The notes under the pieces are model-generated. The model saw only the letters and a program-made list of their open reading frames with translations. It searched no databases and had not been told where the DNA came from. From positions 1-64,000 of the IMG/VR virus record IMGVR_UViG_3300023084_000017: DNA of 64,000 nt. The stretch is one strand, 5' to 3'. Source of the stretch: a virus. Shown here in pieces: positions 18,725-28,600 of the stretch (its first letter is position 1; each line of letters opens with the position of its first letter). The position numbers were made by a program, and so were the translations under genes.

Positions 18725-21700
18725 TAATTTCTCCTAAGACCTGTACCAGATGAACCCTCTTTATCTAACTTCTTTAGTGCTTTACTAATTTGAACCGCCG
18801 CCTTTCTTGCAGATATTGGGTCTGAAGGAACTCCAGTAACATTTACATTTAAGTTATTTACTACTGTACCAGATTTTCCAGTACCTAAAGGTTTTACCAT
18901 AAATCCATTTCCAGGAATAAACTTCACTTCTTCTGGTCCATACTCACCAACAAGAGCACGAGTCATTGGGTCTCCACGACCACCATATTTATATTTCTTA
19001 ACCCTTCCACCCATACCATAATCAGGTAGAACAAATGGTTCTGTGGGCATAAGTGAATTGAAATAGTCTCTAAAGTTTGTATGAAAATTTTGGAAAGTTC
19101 CAGAGTCAAAAGTACCTGCTGTAGTTGATTTACCTGATTGGTCACTTAAGGCATTCATGAAAGTATTGTATTCTCCTGAACCCATAAAGTTAGTTAAGGT
19201 AGCCATGTATATACCCATTTCCATAACACCACCTTTGAGTTGTCCAAGAGTCTCAGCTAGTGCTTCTTTAATTTGTGGGGTAGTTGAAAGAACGGTTGTT
19301 AATAATGTGTTTTGTGCTGCTATAACTTCATTTACAGCACCAGATATACCACCATACATAGTTTCAATATTGGATAGATTATTTAAAAACTCTCCGTCGT
19401 AAGCTATTTCTTGATTAAGAGTAGCTAGTGCCTCATTGTATTTAAGTTGTGCATCTACTGTTCTTTCTTTTGCGGAAGCCATATTATCTTCTGATATTTT
19501 CAAGTTGCTATCAAGTAATAGTTTTTCATTTTCTAAGTCTATTACTTTCTGTCTTGCGCTAATCAAGGCATCATCTGTTTCTAAAGCTTCTTCTCTTGCT
19601 TTAGTTAAATCTCTTTCGGTAGCAGTCAATTCTAAAATTGCTAATTTTCTTTCATCTTCTGTTATGTCTTCACCTTTCAAAGCTGCTAATCTTTCTTCCG
19701 CCGCTTGAAGCTCGAGATTACTGATAACTCCTTTAGCACCCATAGCACGTAAGTCTTGTATATTTTCTTCGGCTCTCTGTATTTCTAGTAGTTCTTGAGC
19801 AGATTTATTACCACCTGCTTTCTTGATTTTATCTTCTAAAGATATTTTTTTTCTAAGTAAACTAATTTCTTCATCAAGAGTTATAACACCTTTTCTACCT
19901 GTTATTTCGAGTTCTGCTACTTCTTTTAGACCTTTAAGATATCTGTCGTTGAAAGAAGCAGCATCTCTACGAGCAGAATTTAAGGCTATTTGTGTTTGTA
20001 GCTCCGCTCTTTGCGCTTGTATTACACCTCTTTGTGCATCTTTGAAATCTGTATAAATTCTTAAGTCATCTCTATATCCACTAAATAATCCCATTAATGC
20101 ATTAGATGATTCTTTAGCTAGCATTGATTGTCTATCGTGAATACCTAGAATTATTCCATCAATTAAAGCATGTCCAATATTTTTTCTTGTCCATTCAGAT
20201 GGAGATTTGATTCCATATTTATATAGTATCTCCTGTATTGCATCGTCTATAACGCCTGTAAATGTTTGAGTTAATTCAGGTGCTTTATCCTTAACACCTT
20301 TTACTATTCCATCTCCTAAGTCTTCACCAGCTTCTTCAAATTCATTTTTATTATCTTTAATCATCTTGGCAGCTTGTTGAGCAAGTTCAGGTCCCACAAC
20401 TTTAGATAGTTGCTCTTCTAATGAACCTGCCATCATAGGTGCTGCTAAAAAGTCATTAAGAACATTCATTGCTTCAGGTCCTACTGATGCTAATTGTCTA
20501 GCTACTAATGGAGAGACTTCTGATAGTTCTAGTATTCCTTTTTCAAACTGTTCTTGTATCTTAAGATTTTCTACTAAGTTTTTAGAAAATTCAATAGCAG
20601 TAATTCTTGCTGCTTCTGGTAATTGTTGCATTCCGTTTATTGCATTTTCTAATGACTGAGATAGAGACTCGTCAATTGCCTCTGAAAGTGATTGAATAGC
20701 TATTTCTGAATTCATAAATTCTTCATTCATGTCTCCCATAACTTCCTCGACAGTTCCAGTTTCTTCGGCAAGATTTCTCATAACTAAAGCCTGTGCTCTT
20801 TCAAAATTTTGTGCATTTGTTGCATCGATTTTTTGTGCTTCTGTAATAGCACCCCTAGTTATTAATAGTTCTTGAACATCGTTTAAAAATTTAGCTTTGC
20901 CTTGAAGTAGTATCGCTGAATCTTTTATGATGTCACTATCTGCTAAATTCATAATTTTATCGTCTAGGACTATATCAAAAACATCTTTATAAAGTCGGAG
21001 AATACTATTTACTTCATCTATTTGACCAGCGTCTATGTCTATATCTCCAGTGAGGAATGGTACTGTAGCTCCTGATTGCATTGCTTTAAGTAACCCAAAT
21101 GATTCCTCAATATTAGTAAGTGCTCTATTGATTTCTTCATCTCCAAAGTCTGTGCTCAGTACAGATTCAATTAAATCACCAACAGTGGTTTTTTTACCTG
21201 ATGCAACATCTGTGACTAATTCACTTAAGCCTCCAAAGATTTGCTTTTCTAATTCATCTTTGTCTAAACCAAAATCATCTGCAACATTTTCAAGTCTATT
21301 CTCTAAACCTTTACCACCTTTCTGACCAAATACTAAAGTTTCTAAATTAGCACCAGCAGACAATTTGAAAGCAGCTTGCATACCTCTTACAGATTTACTT
21401 AATGATTCTATTTTTTCTTCTACTGCTTCGATAGTCTTTGCATCTGCTCCATCACCAATCAAATTTTCTCTAAGATTACCCAATGCTTCTAGTTGTGTTC
21501 TTGACTTTTCTAACTCTATAAAACTTTCTGTTAATGAATTCATATTATTTGCAAACTCATCCATGCTTCTTCTTCTAGCACCAATTCTTTCTATAGCACT
21601 GAATATTAATTGAAATGCTCCCATAAATACTAAAGCTTTTCCTATTGCGAGACCTACACCTTTTATTGCTACACCTACTGCCCTAGCAGCTTGTGCAAGA

Positions 21701-23487
21701 CCCATCATTCCACCTCTAAGCTGATTTGTTAATAGAATTGTTTGACCAGAAGTTGCATTGTAATTTTTAATAGCGTTAGTAATATTTTCTAAAAATTTTC
21801 CAGAATCTCTAAAAGCTAAGTTCTGTCTTAAAAATTGTATTCTGTTTGTTCCAGCACTTTTAGCAAGTTTTTTTAAAGCTTCATTAGTTTGTAAAAATGA
21901 CTGACTTAATCTTGTAGATTGTACAGTAACGGTTTCTTTTAGTAATCCTTCACCAGCTTGACCTATAGCAAAAGGGCCTCTAGTAATAGGAACTTGTATA
22001 TCTTGCTGACCAGCAAAACCAGTTTTAATACCACCCATAGGATTGAACATCAACCCTCCCATTCCTTTACTTTGTGATTGGAAAAGCATTGCATTTTGTG
22101 CGTCAGTAAGTCCAGTTACACCAGAACGAGCCATATTTGTTGCAGCGGCATATTCTAAAGTACCAGCAGTCATAGCTTTGAAAGCAGTAACTACACCATA
22201 AACAGTTGCTCCCAACGCAGTAAGTGGTATTCCTATATTACGCAAACCTTTAACTCTTTTGTCAAAGTTAGTGACAGATGTTAAAACATTAGCCAAAGCT
22301 TGAACAACATTATTTATAGAAGGTAAGAATTTTTCACCAAAAGTTATACCTGCTTCGTTTACTATGTTTCTTAAAACTTTTACCTGAGAAGCTACAGTTT
22401 CATATCTTCTTTCTGCTTCAGTAAGTAAAGCAGTATTTTCTGCAAACTCTGTATTAGCCATACCTAATGCTTCAGTAAGTAATCCCATACCTCCGTCACC
22501 TTCAGCACGACTTAATGCCATGATTGCTCTTCTAGTACGTATTTGTCCTAGACCTATTTGTTCTAGTATTGCTATAGCATCTCCGCCTGATTTCTCTATG
22601 TCACCCAAACCTTCAATAAATTTAGTTAATCCTAAAGCTGGGTCTATAGCAGATAATTCTTGAAATGCCTCAGATGTCATTCCAGCTGTAGCTGCTACCG
22701 TTTCTAAATCTGCTCCTCCAATACTTACAAGTCTATCCACTACTTGAGTAAGTCTAATAATAGCTGTGGCACCAGCTTGTGCTGGCTGACCAACAGCTCT
22801 TAATGCAGTAGCAAATGCTAATGCGTCAGTTGCAGCATTGTTGAATTCTGTAGCAGTACCAGCAGTAGCAGTAGCAATCTGAGTAGCGGCAGTAATAATT
22901 TCAGATTCAGTAGTAGCAAAGTTATTACCTAACTTGACAATTACAGATGCTAAGTTGTCTATATCTCCAGAAGCTAAACCAGTAATCTTTTGTAATCTTG
23001 CTAATGATAAAGCAGCTTGTTCTGCTGATAAGTTTGTAGCTACTGTGAGCTTTTGTATTGTGTCTGTAAACTTTACTATTTCATCTGCGGATATACCTAA
23101 CTGTCCACCAACGGCAGCTATCTGAGTTAGTTCAGCTATGCTCGCAGGTGTAAATTTTGCTAAGTTTCTTAATTGAAGTGCAATATTCTTGAATTGTTTT
23201 TCAGCAGCTGCACCTTCTGCTGATACATCTAACGTTTTCTTTACAGCAGCAAATTGTTCTTCAAACCTTACTGCGGCAGCACCACCAAAAGCAAAGGCTC
23301 CAGCTAAAGCAGCACCTAAAGGTAGTATTGCAGTTGCTGTGGCAAGTTGAACTCCTTTCTGTGCTTCCTTTATTCTGTTGGTCATCATTTGCATGTTTCG
23401 ACCAACTTCACGTACAGCACCGTTCATAGCTCCTTTGTCGAAGCCAGCCCTTAGCTTGATGTCTATTATACCTGCTGTATTAGCCAT
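18724..23487 (-). CDS. Tape measure protein
   Basis: 1587 residues, the standard large tail gene between the frameshifted chaperone and the distal tail protein. N-terminal region: coiled coil and hydrophobic segment (TATAILPLGAALAGAFAFGG), then the TMP core (FKNIALQLRNLAKFTPASIA, GQLGISADEIVKF). Hydrophobic stretches near residues 410-430 and 610-650 could form membrane segments. Long coiled-coil helices span about 1150-1450. The C-terminus (VKKYKYGGRG, LVGEYGPEEVKFIPG, VVNNLNVNVTGVPSD) is typical of actinophage and siphophage tape measures. At about 1.5 angstrom per residue the tail would be roughly 240 nm long (inference). Confidence 0.9.
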   Translation of the reverse strand: MANTAGIIDIKLRAGFDKGAMNGAVREVGRNMQMMTNRIKEAQKGVQLATATAILPLGAALAGAFAFGGAAAVRFEEQFAAVKKTLDVSAEGAAAEKQFKNIALQLRNLAKFTPASIAELTQIAAVGGQLGISADEIVKFTDTIQKLTVATNLSAEQAALSLARLQKITGLASGDIDNLASVIVKLGNNFATTESEIITAATQIATATAGTATEFNNAATDALAFATALRAVGQPAQAGATAIIRLTQVVDRLVSIGGADLETVAATAGMTSEAFQELSAIDPALGLTKFIEGLGDIEKSGGDAIAILEQIGLGQIRTRRAIMALSRAEGDGGMGLLTEALGMANTEFAENTALLTEAERRYETVASQVKVLRNIVNEAGITFGEKFLPSINNVVQALANVLTSVTNFDKRVKGLRNIGIPLTALGATVYGVVTAFKAMTAGTLEYAAATNMARSGVTGLTDAQNAMLFQSQSKGMGGLMFNPMGGIKTGFAGQQDIQVPITRGPFAIGQAGEGLLKETVTVQSTRLSQSFLQTNEALKKLAKSAGTNRIQFLRQNLAFRDSGKFLENITNAIKNYNATSGQTILLTNQLRGGMMGLAQAARAVGVAIKGVGLAIGKALVFMGAFQLIFSAIERIGARRRSMDEFANNMNSLTESFIELEKSRTQLEALGNLRENLIGDGADAKTIEAVEEKIESLSKSVRGMQAAFKLSAGANLETLVFGQKGGKGLENRLENVADDFGLDKDELEKQIFGGLSELVTDVASGKKTTVGDLIESVLSTDFGDEEINRALTNIEESFGLLKAMQSGATVPFLTGDIDIDAGQIDEVNSILRLYKDVFDIVLDDKIMNLADSDIIKDSAILLQGKAKFLNDVQELLITRGAITEAQKIDATNAQNFERAQALVMRNLAEETGTVEEVMGDMNEEFMNSEIAIQSLSEAIDESLSQSLENAINGMQQLPEAARITAIEFSKNLVENLKIQEQFEKGILELSEVSPLVARQLASVGPEAMNVLNDFLAAPMMAGSLEEQLSKVVGPELAQQAAKMIKDNKNEFEEAGEDLGDGIVKGVKDKAPELTQTFTGVIDDAIQEILYKYGIKSPSEWTRKNIGHALIDGIILGIHDRQSMLAKESSNALMGLFSGYRDDLRIYTDFKDAQRGVIQAQRAELQTQIALNSARRDAASFNDRYLKGLKEVAELEITGRKGVITLDEEISLLRKKISLEDKIKKAGGNKSAQELLEIQRAEENIQDLRAMGAKGVISNLELQAAEERLAALKGEDITEDERKLAILELTATERDLTKAREEALETDDALISARQKVIDLENEKLLLDSNLKISEDNMASAKERTVDAQLKYNEALATLNQEIAYDGEFLNNLSNIETMYGGISGAVNEVIAAQNTLLTTVLSTTPQIKEALAETLGQLKGGVMEMGIYMATLTNFMGSGEYNTFMNALSDQSGKSTTAGTFDSGTFQNFHTNFRDYFNSLMPTEPFVLPDYGMGGRVKKYKYGGRGDPMTRALVGEYGPEEVKFIPGNGFMVKPLGTGKSGTVVNNLNVNVTGVPSDPISARKAAVQISKALKKLDKEGSSGTGLRRN

Positions 23488-23489
23488 AA

Positions 23490-24166
23490 TTACCTTTGAT
23501 TCATGTCATTCATAAATTGTTCTAATGACATTGTAGTACGAGGTCTATTTCTTCCTCGTCTTCTGTCTAGTTCCTTCTTCCACCAACCTTTTTGAGGTTG
23601 TGAAGTATCTTCAGGAGTTGTATACTCTTCTCCATTTACAGCAGCATTATAAATAGGTTGATAAAATTGAGACTTATCTACAGGTAAGTACGAAAGATAT
23701 ACCATAAATATTCTCCAATTTAGAGACGCTGGGTTATCAATATTATAGAATCTTTTAAAATCCGCTACTATTGGTGACCATCTATAAAATATGTCTCTAA
23801 AGGAGAAACTTATTTTGGGCTATCATCACCTTCTTCATTTGCAGATTCTAATTCTTCATCACTACTAATACCATATTTTTCTAGTAGCCATGTAAGAAGT
23901 TCTTCTAATTGAGGCCATGTCGCCCCATTCGTAATCAACTCTTCTAGTACATCTTTTCCTAAAAGAGCATCCAACCATTCAGGAATTACAGATGTTGGCA
24001 CTACGCCTGTTTCATCCATAAATCTCATTTGAGTTAAAATAACTCTAGCTGGTATCTGTGCAGGTAAAGAGTATGCTTTACCCCTCATTGTAAATTCTAA
24101 TTTCTCATCACTATTTGTTACAAGTGCGTCGAAATCTTTATAATTGTCAGCCACGCCGACCTCCAT
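23490..24166 (-). CDS. Tail assembly chaperone, frameshifted long form (gpGT-like)
   Basis: Predicted 225-residue product made when ribosomes shift -1 at C CCA AAA (23819-23813), just before the TAA stop of the short form. After the shift the reading frame continues through ISFSFRDIFYRWSPIVADF and FYNIDNP into MVYLSYLPVDKSQFYQ and ends MTLEQFMNDMNQ-like (MSLEQFMNDMNQR). The downstream frame is open across the whole interval and has no convincing independent ribosome site. This is the conserved G/GT arrangement immediately before the tape measure gene in siphoviruses. Confidence 0.85.
23810..24166 (-). CDS. Tail assembly chaperone, short form (gpG-like)
   Basis: 118 residues, between the tail tube and tape measure genes. 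Contains FTMRGKAYSLPAQIPARVIL and an acidic C-terminus (SSDEELESANEEGDDSPK). The position, the size and the frameshift signal in the last codons identify it as the short tail assembly chaperone. It should coat the tape measure protein during tail polymerisation. Confidence 0.85.
   Translation of the reverse strand: MEVGVADNYKDFDALVTNSDEKLEFTMRGKAYSLPAQIPARVILTQMRFMDETGVVPTSVIPEWLDALLGKDVLEELITNGATWPQLEELLTWLLEKYGISSDEELESANEEGDDSPK
23813..23819 (-). promoter_or_regulatory. -1 ribosomal frameshift slippery heptamer
   Basis: Read on the minus strand, the 0-frame codons are AGC CCA AAA TAA, giving the canonical X XXY YYZ heptamer C CCA AAA two codons before the stop. A -1 shift moves into a 106-codon open frame. 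Such heptamers are the known signal for G-GT tail chaperone frameshifting. Confidence 0.85.
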
Positions 24167-24187
24167 TCTTATCCATAATTATTATTT

Positions 24188-24835
24188 TTAGTTAATGTCA
24201 AATACGTCGCTATCGTTTGTATTATCAACAATTCTGAACAAGTCTAAGAATTGATTTGTTGATTGTACAGACTTTGGCTTAAGTACTTTAAATTCAGTTG
24301 CAACTACAACCTTCTGTGGGGCTTTTTGATGAGCCATAGAGAAAGCTCCAACGTTAATAGCACGTGGAATTTCTACATGTCTATCAGCACCAGCAGGACC
24401 GTCAACAATTAACAATAATGATTTCTCATCAAAGTCATCTGTTGAAGGTGGTTTTAAGCTGTCATAACCTGATGCATAATCAGCATCATCTTCTGTGAAA
24501 GTACCACCACCAAGAGCAATTTGAAGGTTGCTCATAGATGCTTGTGCTAATTCACCAGTTAATCTAACTTCTTGTGCAGTCTTAAATGTTGCAATTGGGT
24601 CAATTTCTTCAGCGACCATAATATCTTCAAATGTTTTATCCATTTCAAGAGTCCAGCCGTCTTCAGAATATCCAACGTCAACCCAGTCAGAAGCTGGGTC
24701 AGCCCATGCTCCTGAGTTATCAGCTGGGAAAGCTATATAGTCCCCAGATGCGTTACCGTCATTGGATATTGCTGCAACGTAAAGTACACCAGTACCAACA
24801 ATAACTTCAGATATTGTACCATTTGTGCTTGGCAT
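24188..24835 (-). CDS. Major tail tube protein
   Basis: 215 residues. Starts MPSTNGTISEVIVGTGVLYV; contains WVDVGYSEDGWTLEMDKTFE, MVAEEIDPIATFKTAQEVRL, and AFSMAHQKAPQKVVVATEFK. This pattern (an early G-x-L-Y-VA strand, a 'vGyteDG' loop, a polarity loop and a C-terminal beta strand) is typical of siphovirus tail tube proteins. It sits upstream of the tail chaperone. The start is preceded by GGAG at a normal distance. Confidence 0.85.
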   Translation of the reverse strand: MPSTNGTISEVIVGTGVLYVAAISNDGNASGDYIAFPADNSGAWADPASDWVDVGYSEDGWTLEMDKTFEDIMVAEEIDPIATFKTAQEVRLTGELAQASMSNLQIALGGGTFTEDDADYASGYDSLKPPSTDDFDEKSLLLIVDGPAGADRHVEIPRAINVGAFSMAHQKAPQKVVVATEFKVLKPKSVQSTNQFLDLFRIVDNTNDSDVFDIN

Positions 24836-24848
24836 AATTTATCTCCTG

Positions 24849-25157
24849 TTATTCTTCTTCGCTTATACTGTCTTGCAAGACACTCTCGGCTTCGAGAGAA
24901 TCCTCAACGTCGACTTCCCACTGAGCATCTTCAGGTTCATTGTCTTCCACTGAAGACTCTGAATCTACTAAAATGAGTAAGGGATAAGCATCTCCTTTGA
25001 GATACCATTGTTTATCCTTTAATCTATTCCAGTCGGATTCTCCAATCTCCTTCGCATCAATTTGATTAAACATAATACCAGTAACTACATCTCTCGCTTG
25101 ATTGCGAGAAAATAGTGGATTAAGTTTTACCAAAACTTTCTTTTCATTCTTTGCCAT
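24849..25157 (-). CDS. Hypothetical tail-region protein
   Basis: 102 residues. N-terminus basic and globular (KKVLVKLNPLFSRNQARDVV, WYLKGDAYPLLILVD). The last 35 residues are strongly acidic (EDNEPEDAQWEVDVEDS and so on). No family recognised. It lies between the tail terminator and tube genes with short gaps, so it is part of the late tail operon and may be a small tail-assembly factor. Confidence 0.6.
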   Translation of the reverse strand: MAKNEKKVLVKLNPLFSRNQARDVVTGIMFNQIDAKEIGESDWNRLKDKQWYLKGDAYPLLILVDSESSVEDNEPEDAQWEVDVEDSLEAESVLQDSISEEE

Positions 25158-25165
25158 ATCTATTC

Positions 25166-25648
25166 CTATACACCTCTATACGTCATAGCTAAAGCAATTG
25201 AGTACCTGCCAAGACCAGTTGAAACTTCTTCAATTCTTGTAGGGAATTGAACTATCTCAAAACTATATATCTTAGCTCTAGTAGTACTATCGCTTGTAGT
25301 TATATACCCATTAGCATAGTTGAAAGCAGACTCAATAACGGCATTTGCTAAAGACATAGCTGTGCTGTAATCTGCAAAAGGTTTGTCATTTCCAGAACCA
25401 CCCCATCTACCTGCGTAACATTCCATAGGAATCAAAGCATTTTGTATATGAACGTCGCTTCTTGGATTTACTAATGCACCGCCTGCCCTGAATAACGTTA
25501 GAAAAGGCAAGCTTGACCCTCTAGGTAATCTCGTAGCTACATTAGTACCACATATGTCTGTAATCTTAGTTTGTTCTAAAGCCCATTGCCTTGCGATAAT
25601 TTCCGCATCAGGTGGTGCTGGTTGGTTTTGGTCTCTTGTATTTGGCAT
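25166..25648 (-). CDS. Tail terminator-like protein
   Basis: 160 residues. The pattern DAEIIARQWALEQTKITDIC near the start, LPFLTLFRAGG, IQNALIPMECYAG in the middle and a C-terminal beta strand (GRYSIALAMTYRG) fits the tail terminator family, in which a minor tail protein caps the tube and joins it to the neck. Its place just before the tube gene agrees. The family assignment is by fold-like pattern and synteny, not a firm motif. Confidence 0.65.
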   Translation of the reverse strand: MPNTRDQNQPAPPDAEIIARQWALEQTKITDICGTNVATRLPRGSSLPFLTLFRAGGALVNPRSDVHIQNALIPMECYAGRWGGSGNDKPFADYSTAMSLANAVIESAFNYANGYITTSDSTTRAKIYSFEIVQFPTRIEEVSTGLGRYSIALAMTYRGV

Positions 25649-25685
25649 AAGTTTATACTAGTTGAATAAATCTAGAGTTATTGTA

Positions 25686-28600
25686 TTAAGAGTCTCCATC
25701 GTCGAATAGGTCTGGGTCATCAAAAGTATCATCCTTGAATCGAATGTTTCCTGTAGGGAACTTAACATCTAGGAATTGTCTCAAAACATTCAAGTCTCTA
25801 CCATTTAGACCTAGTTTTTTAGGAAGTGTATCTCTTTGCATATACTGATAAAACGCTTCTTTTATTTCAGGTCTTGAAGAAGCTTTAAGTAATATATCTC
25901 TTTTTGAGTTATTGATGTCTCTAGATTGTTCTATTCTCTTAAGCTCTGATTCAACATATGCTATTTGTTTGCTTAAGCTACCTTTGTTAAGTTGGAATTT
26001 ATTTACATCAGCTCTTGCTTTAGTTGCTATATCTTTGTCACTACCAATTATGTTTACATTGTTAGTTTCAAAGTTATAATTTCCTGCACCAGACTTACCA
26101 TAAGAAGCCATAGTTGTTCCTCTTGGAATTCTATTTCTCTTCTTTTCAAAAACCTTTGGTGTAGGAAGTGGATTACCTTCAGTATTAATAATATTATCTC
26201 TTACAAAAATACTTGTTTGTGCTTTACCTTTTCTTGCTAGCTTTGCTGCTGCTTGTGCAGAATCTATTTGTCCTGAGTTTAATTGGGTAATAACATCTTT
26301 CATATTAGATGGGACTACAACATCTTCTAAATCACTATCTAGCAAAAACATACCTATACCTCTTGCAGTTATAGATGCGTCTAGTAAAGCTTTGTCCCTA
26401 TCAGCTTGCCCTTCAAAATTAACTGTAATTTTATCAACGCCAGTTCTACCATCTTCTACAATCTTTCTACCTCTTTTACCTTGTGTGTAGTTAAATGGAT
26501 AAGGACCTGTTTGTTTAATTACAGCTTCAATATTTTTTAAAGCTTGGTCAGTTGATTCTTTTATTACTTGTACTGCTTGGGGTGTAATTAATATTCCACC
26601 TATCTGAGCCTCTCCTTCCAAGTCTTTTATAATTTTATTTGCCAATCTATCAGTAAAGTCGTTTATCTCTTTATTACTGAAACCCATATTGGAAGATAGA
26701 GTTCTTCTTAGTTCATCTTTAATTTCATTTGTAAATTGTTCTGCTTGCAGCTGTCTATTAGTAATAGACCTAAGATTAACTGTTAAGAATTCAGGGTCAC
26801 CAGGTTTAATATCTTTACCGAATTTTTGGCGTAACATATCCATATCTTTTAATATGTCTAAGTCTTCTGCTACACCAGTTTGACTCATATCAAAAGAGTC
26901 ATAACTAGTAACATTTTTTCTTGTATATCTATTTATACTGTTACCAACTAAGAATGCTTTACCATCTGCATCTTGTGGAAATTCATCTGTTTCAAATCTA
27001 TATCTGGTGATTTTTTGACCAACTACTTTTCCACCCTCATCTAGTACTTCTTCTACGTCAAATATTCTTGTGTCAAGATTTACATCTGGCTTGAACTCCA
27101 TTCCAACAAATATTTCATTACCTCTTTGCGTACTAGGAATGCCTTGTTTATATATACCTTCCTCTTTCATGAATCTATTTATCTGTCTGTCGTAGTTCAT
27201 AACGTCATCATCAATAACTCTTTCAAAACCTCTTCTGCCACCAAATGATGTTTTATTTATTCTCCTCATTACATCAGCACCACCAAATATTGTGTCGTCT
27301 AGAGTTTCAGAAAGTAAATCTAAAGTTGTAGATTCATAAGCGCTCCTAAGTACTTTATTTTTGTTTAAAAGAACTTGACCATTTCTTACAACAGGATTGT
27401 TATTTTGTTTTACAGACTTTTCATATATTTCATCGAGTATTTTTTTCTGCTTAGCATTTGGTGCAGACATTCCTCTAGTCTTAATGAATACATCCATATT
27501 AGAAGTAGAACCAGGTATTTTTAAATTAGACATACCACCAACAACATGTCCAGCTATATTTCTACCAGAGCTAACTCCCAAGCCAAATTTTGTTGCAGCA
27601 CCCACAGCACTTCTATACATGAATAAAGATGGAGTATAAACAAAAGCATCTGTTCTATTTGTTAGTACTTTATTTTTGTCAGTAGCTGGTCCACCATATT
27701 CTATTTGATAAGCGTCTCTTATAGCATTTGCTTTTTTATCTTTTTTTGTTTTACCACCAAATCCGACTGCATAAACAACTGTAGCTTTAGTGTCACTGTA
27801 ATCAGGGTCCATAGCATGAATAGCTGACTGTATTTGTCTTCTGTTTGATACATAGTTATGTCTTTGAGGATTGTCTGAAAAATTTTGCTCTAAATAGTTT
27901 TCTCTATTAATCAAAGATTCATTTAACATTTGAATTTGTTGTTTTTGATATTTAAGATTTCCAACTTTACTAGGAATGCTTTTCTGTACAGTTTCTACCC
28001 TTGGAACTCTTTTCTTTCTTGTTTCAACTCTTTTTAATGTTCCTTGCTGAATAGAAGCCAACTCAGGTGGAACATATCCAAGTTTTCTTATTTGATTCCT
28101 GATTTCTTTGTCAATAGATGGGTCGGTAGTAATTTCTGTAACTGTTTTCGCTTCTACATCATATTGCTGAACTTTATCATAAACAAGTTTGTCTTGAGAA
28201 ATAGAACGTGGATTATTTTTATCATATATGTTTAAGCTTCTATTAGAAATTGTTTTATAACTTTTACCTTGATTAGCTATTTCATTATCGTCACCATGAA
28301 TATATCTAAGAACACCAGTCATCTTACCTATTTCATTTACTGCTTGGTCTCCTAGCCTCATTCTTATTTCTTGTATTTTTGTAGCAACAATCATTTTCAT
28401 ATTGTCTGAAGTAGTAGCACCTTCTATATTCTCTCCATACCTATCAGCAGTAGCAAGTATGTTTGCTGCAAATTCTGCGATTACCTCAGATTCAGATGTA
28501 TTAATAGGACTTCCAAATCCATAGACAACTCCTTCTGATATGTCTTTTATAAAATCATCATTTCTCAATTCTTGTAAGTAATCTAAGGAATCTCTTTTAC

